From Myxococcota bacterium (GTDB lineage Bacteria > Myxococcota_A > Polyangia > HGW-17): a stretch of 5,056 nucleotides of DNA. The stretch covers positions 1-5,056 of the forward strand of contig JAHJLU010000260.1 of the NCBI GenBank assembly GCA_018821745.1, read 5' to 3'. Below the pieces are notes generated by a model. The model did not search any database, had not been told where the DNA came from, and worked only from the letters and a program-made list of their open reading frames with translations. Positions 1 through 5,056 of this stretch are shown here, one piece after another. Positions within the stretch are counted from its first letter, which is position 1. Each line of letters begins with the position of its first letter. The translations under genes were made by a program, and so were the position numbers.

Positions 1-2199
1 CTGGTTATTTATGCTGGTGGGAGCGGTCTGGCAGTGTCCCTCATACTGCTCATCCTGTTGCTCGCGGGTGTCGGTAAAAATGATTCCAAAAAATCCAGCG
101 ACTCCAAAGCCAAAGACACCGTCGCCCAGACCGACGGCAAGACCGACGGCAAAACCGACGGCAAGACCGACGGCAAGACCGACGGCAAGACCGACGGCAA
201 GACCGACGGCAAGACCGATGGCAAGACCGATGGCAAGACCGACGGCAAGACCGACGGCAAGACCGAGCCCGTCAAGGTGAAAGCACCTCCCAAGGTGAAA
301 AGTGGCACCTGGATGATGTACTACAAGAGCGGATTTGCCTTCCCCGTCGCTCTGGAGTGGCTCGACGAGCTGGATAAAATGAAGGTCGCCGTCAAAAACC
401 GGGTCATCACTCTGGACGGCAACCCCGTTGGGCTCGATCTCCTCAACCTCCCCCAGAAGGGAGTAGTGTCCCTCATTAAAAACAAACTGGGCAAGGCAAA
501 ATCCCTCACCATCGGCATCAACATGCTCTGTTCAAAACCCGTAACCGAGGCGGTCATCGGTGCTGCGCCCTCAGGACTGCTTTTCATCTCCCTGGCCGAC
601 GCGGCCATTCCCAATGAGAAGCTCGCGTGCCTTGGTGTGTTCAACAAGCAGAAGCTCTACCTCCGTCTCCCCAACCCCTACAAGCGTGAGGGGATCTCCA
701 ACATCGCCAACCTCACCAACCTCATCGGGCTGGAGTTGCGCAACGTCAAGGACGATGATCTCGCCCACATCGCCGGCATGAAGAAGCTTGAGGTCCTCAG
801 GATCTATGACTCCTACATCACCGACAAGGGGATCGCTGTCATCCAGAACTTCCCCGGGCTCAAGGTCCTTTGGCTCGACTCCAACCGCCTCACGGGCAAG
901 GGACTCGTCCACATCAGTGAGTTGAAAAAACTCACAACCCTCAACCTTCATGCCCACATCCGTGACAAGGAGCTGGCCTGGCTCTCGGAGCTCAAGGATC
1001 TGGAATATCTGAGCCTCTCCTCCACCAGAATCACAGACAAGGGCATTGCCGCCCTGGCGGAACTGAAAAAACTGAGATTCCTCACTCTCTACAGCGGCTA
1101 CATCACCAATAAGGGGCTGGGGTTCCTCGAAGAACTCACCAACCTCGAATCTCTGAAGATGTTCCGTGGTCAGATCGACGACTCAGGCCTGACCTACCTT
1201 TTGAAGATGAAGAAGTTGAGGACCCTCCTCCTCCAGAACACCCGCGTCAAGGGATCTGGCTTTGTGGAGTTCTCGGCCCTGAACAACCTGCGCTACCTCT
1301 ACATTTCCTCCAATCAGTTGGAAAACACGGGCCTCTCCACCTTCAAAAACATCAAGGGGCTCAAGACCCTCATCATCGACTCCTACAAACTCGACGACAA
1401 CGGCATGAAGTACCTCAAGGATCTCAAATCACTCAAGAGTCTCTCCATCTACTCCGACCGTATCACCGGTCTGGGACTCAAGTACCTCTCGGAGCTCACA
1501 GGGCTGAAATATCTCTCTGTCACCTCCCGTAAAATTGACGACTCGGCGTTCAACCGACTGGAAAAAATGATCAACCTGGAGACGCTGGTCCTCTCCCGCA
1601 CCAAGGTTGAGGGGCTAAAAATCCACAAACTCTCGTCCATAAAGAGTTTAAAGAACCTCTACCTCTCCAATACACGGGTGGACTCCATGTCCCTCTCCAA
1701 ACTGCGCAAGCTCACCTCGCTTGAGGTCTTGGATCTGGCCAACAATAACAAAATCGATCAACTCTCTTTTTTGAAACCTCTTGTCAATATGCGCTGGCTC
1801 TACCTCTCCCGCACCAAGGTCGACTCCTCCGGTGCCGGTGCCATCTCCCACATGACCTACCTGCGGGTCCTCGATCTCTCCAACACCCGGGTGGACTCCG
1901 CCGTGGCCACCCATCTGGTGAAGCTCCAGAACCTTCGGTATCTCAACCTCAGTTCCAACCGCAAGGTTGAAGACGAGGCCATGTCCAAAATCGGAAAGCT
2001 TGCCAACCTCACCTCACTCAACCTCTCTTACACTGGTATCACCGGGGTGGGACTCATGGAGCTGCGCAGCCTCAAGAAGCTGCGCACGCTCACTCTCACG
2101 GGTGCCTACAAGGTCAAATGCACTGACTACGAGAGTTTCAAGGCCCAGGCTCCCCACATCTCCATCATCCCCCTCGACAGGCAGTGCACCGCCAAATAG
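1..2199 (+). CDS. Membrane-anchored leucine-rich-repeat protein, 5'-truncated by the window edge
   Basis: The frame is open from base 1 to a TAG at 2197-2199 (732 codons visible), so the gene probably starts upstream. Numbering from the first visible codon, residues about 4-25 form a hydrophobic helix rich in Leu/Ile, followed by a Lys/Ser/Asp stretch. Residues 44-87 are 11 TDGK tetrapeptides. Residues about 100-235 are a spacer domain I do not recognise. From nt 715 there are about 20 LRRs, mostly exactly 24 residues, of the form xxLxxLxLxxTxITDKGLxxLxxL. A C-terminal cap (FKAQAP-HISII) resembles the closing 'LPxCxI' segment of bacterial LRR proteins. LRR domains usually bind proteins, so a binding or scaffold role outside the inner membrane is likely but unproven. 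A GTG at 34 with GGGAG at 19-23 is an alternative start. I disfavour it because the resulting N-terminus has no positive charge and no lipobox. The missing part could be only a short N-terminus or a cytoplasmic domain. Confidence 0.93.
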   Translation: MVIYAGGSGLAVSLILLILLLAGVGKNDSKKSSDSKAKDTVAQTDGKTDGKTDGKTDGKTDGKTDGKTDGKTDGKTDGKTDGKTDGKTEPVKVKAPPKVKSGTWMMYYKSGFAFPVALEWLDELDKMKVAVKNRVITLDGNPVGLDLLNLPQKGVVSLIKNKLGKAKSLTIGINMLCSKPVTEAVIGAAPSGLLFISLADAAIPNEKLACLGVFNKQKLYLRLPNPYKREGISNIANLTNLIGLELRNVKDDDLAHIAGMKKLEVLRIYDSYITDKGIAVIQNFPGLKVLWLDSNRLTGKGLVHISELKKLTTLNLHAHIRDKELAWLSELKDLEYLSLSSTRITDKGIAALAELKKLRFLTLYSGYITNKGLGFLEELTNLESLKMFRGQIDDSGLTYLLKMKKLRTLLLQNTRVKGSGFVEFSALNNLRYLYISSNQLENTGLSTFKNIKGLKTLIIDSYKLDDNGMKYLKDLKSLKSLSIYSDRITGLGLKYLSELTGLKYLSVTSRKIDDSAFNRLEKMINLETLVLSRTKVEGLKIHKLSSIKSLKNLYLSNTRVDSMSLSKLRKLTSLEVLDLANNNKIDQLSFLKPLVNMRWLYLSRTKVDSSGAGAISHMTYLRVLDLSNTRVDSAVATHLVKLQNLRYLNLSSNRKVEDEAMSKIGKLANLTSLNLSYTGITGVGLMELRSLKKLRTLTLTGAYKVKCTDYESFKAQAPHISIIPLDRQCTAK
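130..261 (+). repeat. 12-bp tandem repeat, 11 copies, encoding (TDGK)11
   Basis: The unit is accgacggcaag, repeated 11 times in register with the codons. Only three copies vary, each by one synonymous base: copy 2 ends in AAA instead of AAG, and copies 8 and 9 carry GAT instead of GAC. A partial twelfth unit (accga) follows at 262-266. Because the unit is a multiple of three, gain or loss of copies changes linker length without breaking the frame. The encoded peptide alternates Asp and Lys, giving a charge-balanced, probably extended hydrophilic linker between the membrane helix and the LRR part. The same period also keeps other frames open on both strands (PTAR-like and PSVL-like shadow products), which I do not regard as genes. 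Confidence 0.97.
1570..2001 (+). repeat. Duplicated three-LRR block inside the LRR domain
   Basis: LRRs 13-15 (1570-1782) and LRRs 16-18 (1783-2001) match each other repeat by repeat. LRR13 and LRR16 share SRTKV, with 17 identical bases at 1591-1607 and 1804-1820. LRR14 and LRR17 share SNTRVDS, with 22 of 24 bases identical at 1663-1686 and 1876-1899. LRR15 and LRR18 both carry an irregular NxK(I/V) insertion. Both matched segments are offset by exactly 213 nt. This suggests duplication of a three-repeat unit, or gene conversion between the copies. Confidence 0.6.
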
Positions 2200-2312
2200 C
2201 CCTGCGTCCTCTTTATTCTGCCTAAAATTTCATTGGGGTATAGAGTTTCCTCCCCTGACTCACTTTTATCTCTTCAATCGTTGCTGCATCGTCATGAAAC
2301 AGGGCGGGAAAA

Positions 2313-2714
2313 CTACTTTTGGAGCTGCATGAGGGGATTCACGCCCTCTTTTTTCAGGCGCTGTTCCAGCTTCTCCACCGCCGTGGCGTATGAGGCCTTA
2401 TTGTAGTTGATCTTTACTTTCTTGCCGGAAGATTTGATGTTCTTCACCAGTTCCTCCAGGGCCAGGGGTGTAGCACCGTTCTCCAGGTAATAGGCATCCT
2501 TCTTGACCGTCACCGTCATAAACAGTTTGGTCACGGGGGTCATGGAGCTTGCCGCGGGGACCACATTTTTTGCGCTCCCGTCACCCTCTCCGCTGCCCTT
2601 CCCGCCACAGCCCCTCATGGCGCTGGCGAAGATGGCAGCAAAGAGAATGAGGGCCACCAGAATGACAATGATGTTTCCCGATTGCTTGGAGTTTTTTTTC
2701 TTTTTTACTGCCAT
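2313..2714 (-). CDS. Short ExbD/TolR-like protein lacking the membrane aspartate
   Basis: 133 aa, ATG at 2714, TAG at 2313-2315. The N-terminus is lysine-rich (MAVKKKKNSK), followed by one transmembrane helix at about 14-33 and a Gly/Ser linker (35-47). Residues about 61-131 have the strand-helix-strand-helix-strand order of the ExbD/TolR periplasmic domain: TVTVKKDAYYLENG, ALEELVKNIKS, KVKINYNKA, YATAVEKLEQRLKKEG, then a short end strand. The usual ExbD membrane aspartate is absent; the helix has no acidic residue, so this subunit should not carry ions itself. Cys36 sits at the helix exit, but MRGC is a poor lipobox, so I favour a membrane anchor over a lipoprotein. It is the last gene of the motor operon, 13 bp after the long ExbD-like gene. 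The family assignment rests on pattern and context, not on a database match. Confidence 0.8.
   Translation of the reverse strand: MAVKKKKNSKQSGNIIVILVALILFAAIFASAMRGCGGKGSGEGDGSAKNVVPAASSMTPVTKLFMTVTVKKDAYYLENGATPLALEELVKNIKSSGKKVKINYNKASYATAVEKLEQRLKKEGVNPLMQLQK
2331..2354 (+). terminator. Candidate intrinsic terminator for the LRR gene
   Basis: On the plus strand GAGGG (2331-2335) and CCCTC (2344-2348) form a 5-bp, mostly GC stem with an 8-nt loop, followed immediately by six T residues (2349-2354). It lies about 130 nt after the LRR stop codon and inside the 3' end of the convergent short ExbD-like gene, where the same bases encode KKEGVNP. The stem is short, and the T-run may simply reflect lysine codons of the opposite gene, so support is modest. 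Confidence 0.35.
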
Positions 2715-2723
2715 GTTCCGTAG

Positions 2724-2729
2724 TCCTTT
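2724..2729 (-). promoter_or_regulatory. Ribosome binding site of the short ExbD-like gene
   Basis: AAAGGA on the minus strand, 9 nt before the ATG at 2714. It overlaps the TAA stop (2728-2730) of the preceding gene, which suggests coupled translation. It supports the chosen start. Confidence 0.7.
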
Positions 2730-3588
2730 ATCGTTGCCAGGCGGGAATCAGTTTTACATCGGAGATATAAAATTTCTTCTGCTTCCATTTGGGTTTGAGG
2801 GTCTCCACCAGCTGTTTTACCGCCGTCGTCAGCGTATCTACCGCAAATTTGGTGCTCTTGGGACTGTATCCGTAGGTGATAAGAATACTGCTTTTGGCCG
2901 GTTCCCCGATCTGATCCTCAATGAACCGGCTCATCTTTTTAATGAACACCTCCCGGGAGAAGAGGGGATCGGGGCCCCCGGAGAGGCAGGAGAAGCTGTC
3001 TTTTTTCGTCCCCACCCGCACGGTGACATCATCGGTGTCGGTGAGCATAATGTGCCAGAAGGTGAGGATCTTCTTCACCGAGTCCATTTGTTTGAATTCC
3101 ATGAATTTCACGGCAGGAGTGCGGCTCTTGTCCATGGCCAGCTTATTGAGGATCTTCTGCTGATCCTCCGCGGGGAGGTCCTTGAGCATGGTCTTCAGAT
3201 CCGCGTGGGAGACACCCAGGGCCGGCGAGATACTCTTGAGGAACTGGTCAAAGCGCAGCGTAATCTCCATCATCCCCGCTTCGCTTTTATCGAGCTGCTT
3301 CTGGACCTCCAGTGCCTTCTTTTTCTCGTTTTCCAGCTCTTTATCGAGGTTTTCATAGGCTTTTCTCAGCAGTTTCGATCTCCTGTTGAGGCTGTCAATC
3401 TGGGCCTGCTGGGCACTCAGGAGCTTGTTCGCCTCAGTGATGGCACTCTCCTTGGCCATCACCTCCCTGTTTTTTTCCGCGACTTTCTTATTCCCTGCAT
3501 CAAAGGTCTTGAGCTGCATGGCAAAGATCATGATGAACAGCAGATCAAGCAAGGATGTGAGGGAAATAATCTGGGCCCGGTACTTCAT
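2728..3588 (-). CDS. Long ExbD/TolR-like motor subunit with coiled coil
   Basis: 286 aa, ATG at 3588, TAA at 2728-2730. The N-terminus has the ExbD/TolR/MotB signature: a short cytoplasmic start, then ISLTSLLDLLFIMIFAM with Asp15 at the position of the ion-carrying aspartate at the start of the single membrane helix (about 9-26). Residues about 31-104 are Lys/Glu/Gln-rich with heptad-like leucines, a probable coiled coil. Residues about 105-185 are a helical linker. Residues about 186-281 show strand-helix-strand-helix-strand order (VTVRVGTKKD, FIKKMSRFIEDQI, SILITYGYS, a helix near 247-264, FYISDVKLI), resembling the ExbD/TolR periplasmic domain. E. coli ExbD and TolR are about 140 aa, so this is twice the usual size. 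No OmpA-like peptidoglycan-binding motif is visible, which argues against MotB or ZorB. The start overlaps the channel gene's stop (ATGA); a GGGAAGG lies 11 nt upstream at 3600-3606. Confidence 0.87.
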   Translation of the reverse strand: MKYRAQIISLTSLLDLLFIMIFAMQLKTFDAGNKKVAEKNREVMAKESAITEANKLLSAQQAQIDSLNRRSKLLRKAYENLDKELENEKKKALEVQKQLDKSEAGMMEITLRFDQFLKSISPALGVSHADLKTMLKDLPAEDQQKILNKLAMDKSRTPAVKFMEFKQMDSVKKILTFWHIMLTDTDDVTVRVGTKKDSFSCLSGGPDPLFSREVFIKKMSRFIEDQIGEPAKSSILITYGYSPKSTKFAVDTLTTAVKQLVETLKPKWKQKKFYISDVKLIPAWQR

Positions 3589-4211
3589 TTTTGCGCCGGC
3601 CTTCCCACTTCCATCCTGCTGAAGCGGGTAATGTCCCTGTATTTCTCAATCTCCTCGCTGAGGCGGTTGGACTTGGCCTGAAATACAGCGTCGATCACCA
3701 TGAAAATGATTCCGAAGAGAATTCCAAGGATCGTCGTGTCAATGGCCATGATAAAGGCACGGACGATCACATCGATGTTGGTGGTGGCGTTGCTCCCGGC
3801 TACGGAGTTGCCAATGGCCATGATGGTACCGAGGATACCGAGGAGGGGAAAAATCTGAACCCCCGAGGAGACCACATTTTTATGCACATCAAAGTCGTGG
3901 TTCTTTTTATCGAGCTTTTTCTGATCTTCCTTCACGATATTCTCACGGAGCTTTTTCTGGCCCTTTTCCGAGCCGAGCTTCACGGTCTTCAGGCTGTCGA
4001 GGAGCACATCGATGTTGTCATGGATTTTCCGGCTGCTGTCCTTGTCAGCGATCTCGTCAATCCCCTTGAGCATGTTGGTCAGGGAGTCCTGGAGCCTTGT
4101 ACTGAGCTGGGTGTAATGGACCCTCAGCCGCCAGAAGAGGTACACCTCGATGAGGGCGAAGAGGAAAATGATATAGAGCATATATTTGGAGAGCCAGTAA
4201 AAAATCTGCAT
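3585..4211 (-). CDS. MotA/TolQ/ExbB-type proton channel protein
   Basis: 208 aa from the ATG at 4211, TGA at 3585-3587. This is the channel-forming subunit of an ion-driven inner-membrane motor. The topology matches ExbB/TolQ: TM1 about 9-28, a charged cytoplasmic loop about 29-113, TM2 about 116-138, TM3 about 146-177 and a short charged cytoplasmic tail. The family core is visible as FPLLGILGTIMAIG in TM2 (compare ExbB GLFGTVWGIM) and AIDTTILGILFGI in TM3 (compare ExbB ALLATAIGLVAAI). Thr129 and Thr160 fall where the conserved pore threonines of TolQ/ExbB lie. Asp158 within TM3 is unusual. First gene of the operon, overlapping the next by 4 nt. A TTG at 4220 would add three residues, but it lies only 2 nt after the AAAGGA, so the ATG is preferred. 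It lacks the long cytoplasmic tail of ZorA. Confidence 0.92.
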   Translation of the reverse strand: MQIFYWLSKYMLYIIFLFALIEVYLFWRLRVHYTQLSTRLQDSLTNMLKGIDEIADKDSSRKIHDNIDVLLDSLKTVKLGSEKGQKKLRENIVKEDQKKLDKKNHDFDVHKNVVSSGVQIFPLLGILGTIMAIGNSVAGSNATTNIDVIVRAFIMAIDTTILGILFGIIFMVIDAVFQAKSNRLSEEIEKYRDITRFSRMEVGRPAQK

Positions 4212-4222
4212 GGAGACCAATA

Positions 4223-4228
4223 TCCTTT
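4223..4228 (-). promoter_or_regulatory. Ribosome binding site of the channel gene
   Basis: AAAGGA on the minus strand, 11 nt before the ATG at 4211 and only 2 nt before an in-frame TTG at 4220. The spacing favours the ATG. Confidence 0.6.
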
Positions 4229-4272
4229 CGGGATCATGTCACACCTGTCAGCTAACTAAAACCCTCTCCCCC

Positions 4273-4278
4273 TGTCAA
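4273..4278 (-). promoter_or_regulatory. Candidate -35 box for the motor operon
   Basis: The minus strand reads TTGACA, a perfect sigma-70-type -35 hexamer, about 62 nt before the ATG. No good -10 box follows at 16-18 nt (the 17-nt position reads TTAGCT), so this is weak. A second GCTTGAC copy lies 35 nt further upstream (4309-4315 on the plus strand), also without a clear -10. Confidence 0.3.
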
Positions 4279-4326
4279 GCATATTGCATGAAAGTACCTG
4301 AAAACCGAGTCAAGCTCTCCCTGGCT

Positions 4327-4360
4327 TACTGGCATGTTACCCAGTAGTAAACAATTGTTT
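4327..4360. promoter_or_regulatory. Two adjacent dyads, possible operators, in the divergent gap
   Basis: The first dyad is TACTGG (4327-4332), an 8-nt gap, then CCAGTA (4341-4346), with perfect 6-bp arms. Two bases later is a perfect 12-bp palindrome, aaacaattgttt (4349-4360). Both sit between the two divergent genes and just upstream of the candidate -10 box of the WG-repeat gene, where a repressor or activator could act on it. No regulator gene is present in the window. Confidence 0.35.
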
Positions 4361-4367
4361 TTTGCAC

Positions 4368-4373
4368 TAGAAT
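4368..4373 (+). promoter_or_regulatory. Candidate -10 box for the WG-repeat gene
   Basis: TAGAAT matches five of six bases of TATAAT and lies 45 nt before the ATG at 4419, giving a plausible short leader. The -35 position at 17-nt spacing (TAGTAA) matches poorly, so an activator or a different sigma factor would be needed. Confidence 0.35.
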
Positions 4374-4406
4374 TCACCGGGGACAGCGTACCGTGACCCC
4401 ATAATT

Positions 4407-4412
4407 GAGGAA
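4407..4412 (+). promoter_or_regulatory. Ribosome binding site of the WG-repeat gene
   Basis: GAGGAA, with its GAGG core 8 nt before the ATG at 4419. It is the strongest Shine-Dalgarno in the window and fixes this start. Confidence 0.8.
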
Positions 4413-4418
4413 TTACCA

Positions 4419-5056
4419 ATGGACCGTTTCCTTCATCTCTCAGCGCTTTTCATCATCCTCACCCTTTATTCTCCGGCCTACGGAGCAAAGAGCTACCCGC
4501 CGCGATTTCCCATCTACGAAAACGGCAGGGCCGGGTTCATCGACAAGAGCGGGACCGTGGTTATCAAACCCCGGTTCGACTGGACCGACGAGTATTTCAG
4601 GGGACCCTATTGCCGTGCCTCCCTCAAAAAAAAAATGGGTATCATCGACAGGAGCGGCAAGTGGGTCATTCAGCCCCGATTTTTCTCCATCGGTTACCCG
4701 TCGGGCGGATACGTCACGGTCAGTGATAAAAAGTACAAAAGTGCCTTTGTCAGTATGAAGGGCGTCCGCCTCACTCCTTATATTTATGATCGGATAGAGC
4801 CCTTCCTTCGGGGGGAGTGCCTGGTGGTCAAAGGAGATAAATACGGCATCCTCAATTCCAGCCTCAAACCCCTGATTCCCATTGTTTATGATCACCTCAC
4901 TCCGTTTCGAGACGGCCTGGCCGTGGCAAAACGGCGGGGATCCTTCCTGCTCATTAACCGGAAGAACCAGCAGGTGAAGCTTCTCCCCTATGACCGCGTG
5001 CAGCCCATGGAACAACATTTCAAAGTTGTCCTCAACAAGAAGGAGGGGCTACTGGA
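4419..5056 (+). CDS. Secreted WG-repeat protein, 3'-truncated by the window edge
   Basis: The frame is open from the ATG at 4419 to the window end (212 complete codons, no stop). Residues 1-22 look like a signal peptide: Arg3, a hydrophobic core (LSALFIILTLY) and a likely signal peptidase I site after AYG (20-22). No lipobox is seen, so export to the periplasm or beyond is expected. WG-type beta repeats follow: AGFIDKSGTVVIKPRFD (38-54), MGIIDRSGKWVIQPRF (73-88), a degenerate copy near 106-133 (PYIYDRIEPF), YGILNSSLKPLIPIVYDHL (142-160) with FRDGLAVAKRRG, a degenerate copy after 174, and the start of another (NKKEGLL) at the edge. This matches the family consensus GLIDkxGkxVIpPxYd; the function of these repeats is poorly known. 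The gene is divergent from the motor operon, with 207 bp between their starts. A run of ten A residues lies at 4626-4635. Confidence 0.9.
   Translation, partial: MDRFLHLSALFIILTLYSPAYGAKSYPPRFPIYENGRAGFIDKSGTVVIKPRFDWTDEYFRGPYCRASLKKKMGIIDRSGKWVIQPRFFSIGYPSGGYVTVSDKKYKSAFVSMKGVRLTPYIYDRIEPFLRGECLVVKGDKYGILNSSLKPLIPIVYDHLTPFRDGLAVAKRRGSFLLINRKNQQVKLLPYDRVQPMEQHFKVVLNKKEGLL

Noticed and set aside
9..308. Minus-strand 99-aa frame with a PSVL repeat, and the plus-strand PTAR-like frame over the same bases
   Set aside because: Both are shadows of the 12-bp repeat: a period divisible by three keeps other frames open. The TDGK frame has the long conserved LRR protein attached.
2234..2257. GGGG...CCCC pairing in the convergent gap as a terminator
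   Set aside because: Only four base pairs with a 13-nt loop and no proper T-run on either strand.
2690..2714. A_AAA_AAG slippery heptamer at the start of the short ExbD-like gene
   Set aside because: It matches the -1 frameshift motif but follows from the lysine-rich N-terminus. The -1 frame stops within about 30 codons, and no stimulating structure is obvious.
2503..3681. Plus-strand 392-aa open frame opposite the motor genes
   Set aside because: It lies antisense to two genes with clear membrane helices and family motifs, and its own translation shows no recognisable domain.
2313..4211. Zorya-type anti-phage system (ZorA/ZorB)
   Set aside because: The channel protein lacks the long cytoplasmic tail of ZorA, no OmpA-like peptidoglycan-binding domain is seen, and no helicase or nuclease gene is in the window.
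3591..4259. Plus-strand 222-aa open frame opposite the channel gene
   Set aside because: Antisense shadow of the channel gene, with no domain pattern; it also runs through the ribosome binding site of the real gene.
4440..5018. Minus-strand 192-aa frame, and plus-strand 117-aa frame at 4405-4758
   Set aside because: Both overlap the WG-repeat frame, which has a strong ribosome binding site, a signal peptide and family repeats.
1..5056. CRISPR arrays, tRNA or rRNA genes, insertion sequences
   Set aside because: No spaced direct repeats, cloverleaf-like segments, transposase motifs or terminal inverted repeats were seen.

Overview
The window is bacterial, with tightly packed genes, Shine-Dalgarno-led starts and moderately GC-rich coding sequence. 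The cell appears to be a double-membrane (Gram-negative-type) bacterium, because it encodes an ExbB/ExbD-type ion-driven inner-membrane motor. The 24-residue 'ITDKGL'-style leucine-rich repeats and WG repeats are common in large-genome environmental bacteria such as the PVC group (Planctomycetota, Lentisphaerota, Verrucomicrobiota). That placement is inference from style only; there is no marker gene here.

Layout. (1) Positions 1-2199, plus strand: the 3' part of a membrane-anchored leucine-rich-repeat protein whose reading frame runs off the left edge. It has a transmembrane helix, a linker made of 11 near-identical 12-bp TDGK repeats, a globular spacer and about 20 LRRs. (2) Positions 2200-2312: a 113-bp convergent gap with no gene. 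(3) Positions 4211 down to 2313, minus strand: a compact three-gene operon. It encodes an ExbB/TolQ/MotA-type channel protein (208 aa), a long ExbD/TolR-like protein with the membrane aspartate and a coiled coil (286 aa), and a short ExbD-like protein without that aspartate (133 aa). The first two genes overlap by ATGA; the last two are 13 bp apart, with the third gene's ribosome binding site overlapping the second gene's stop. (4) Positions 4212-4418: a divergent regulatory gap with two dyads and a candidate -10 box. (5) Positions 4419-5056, plus strand: the 5' part of a secreted WG-repeat protein that runs off the right edge.

How they may work together. The operon looks like a self-contained proton- or sodium-driven stator with one channel protein and two different ExbD-type partners. 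No TonB, TolA, Pal or OmpA-like peptidoglycan-binding domain is visible, so the driven partner is unknown. The WG-repeat protein is divergent from the operon and the LRR protein is convergent with it; both are predicted extracytoplasmic repeat proteins, but any functional link is inferred from position alone. The most interesting point is the predicted asymmetric pair of ExbD-like subunits, one with and one without the ion-carrying aspartate.
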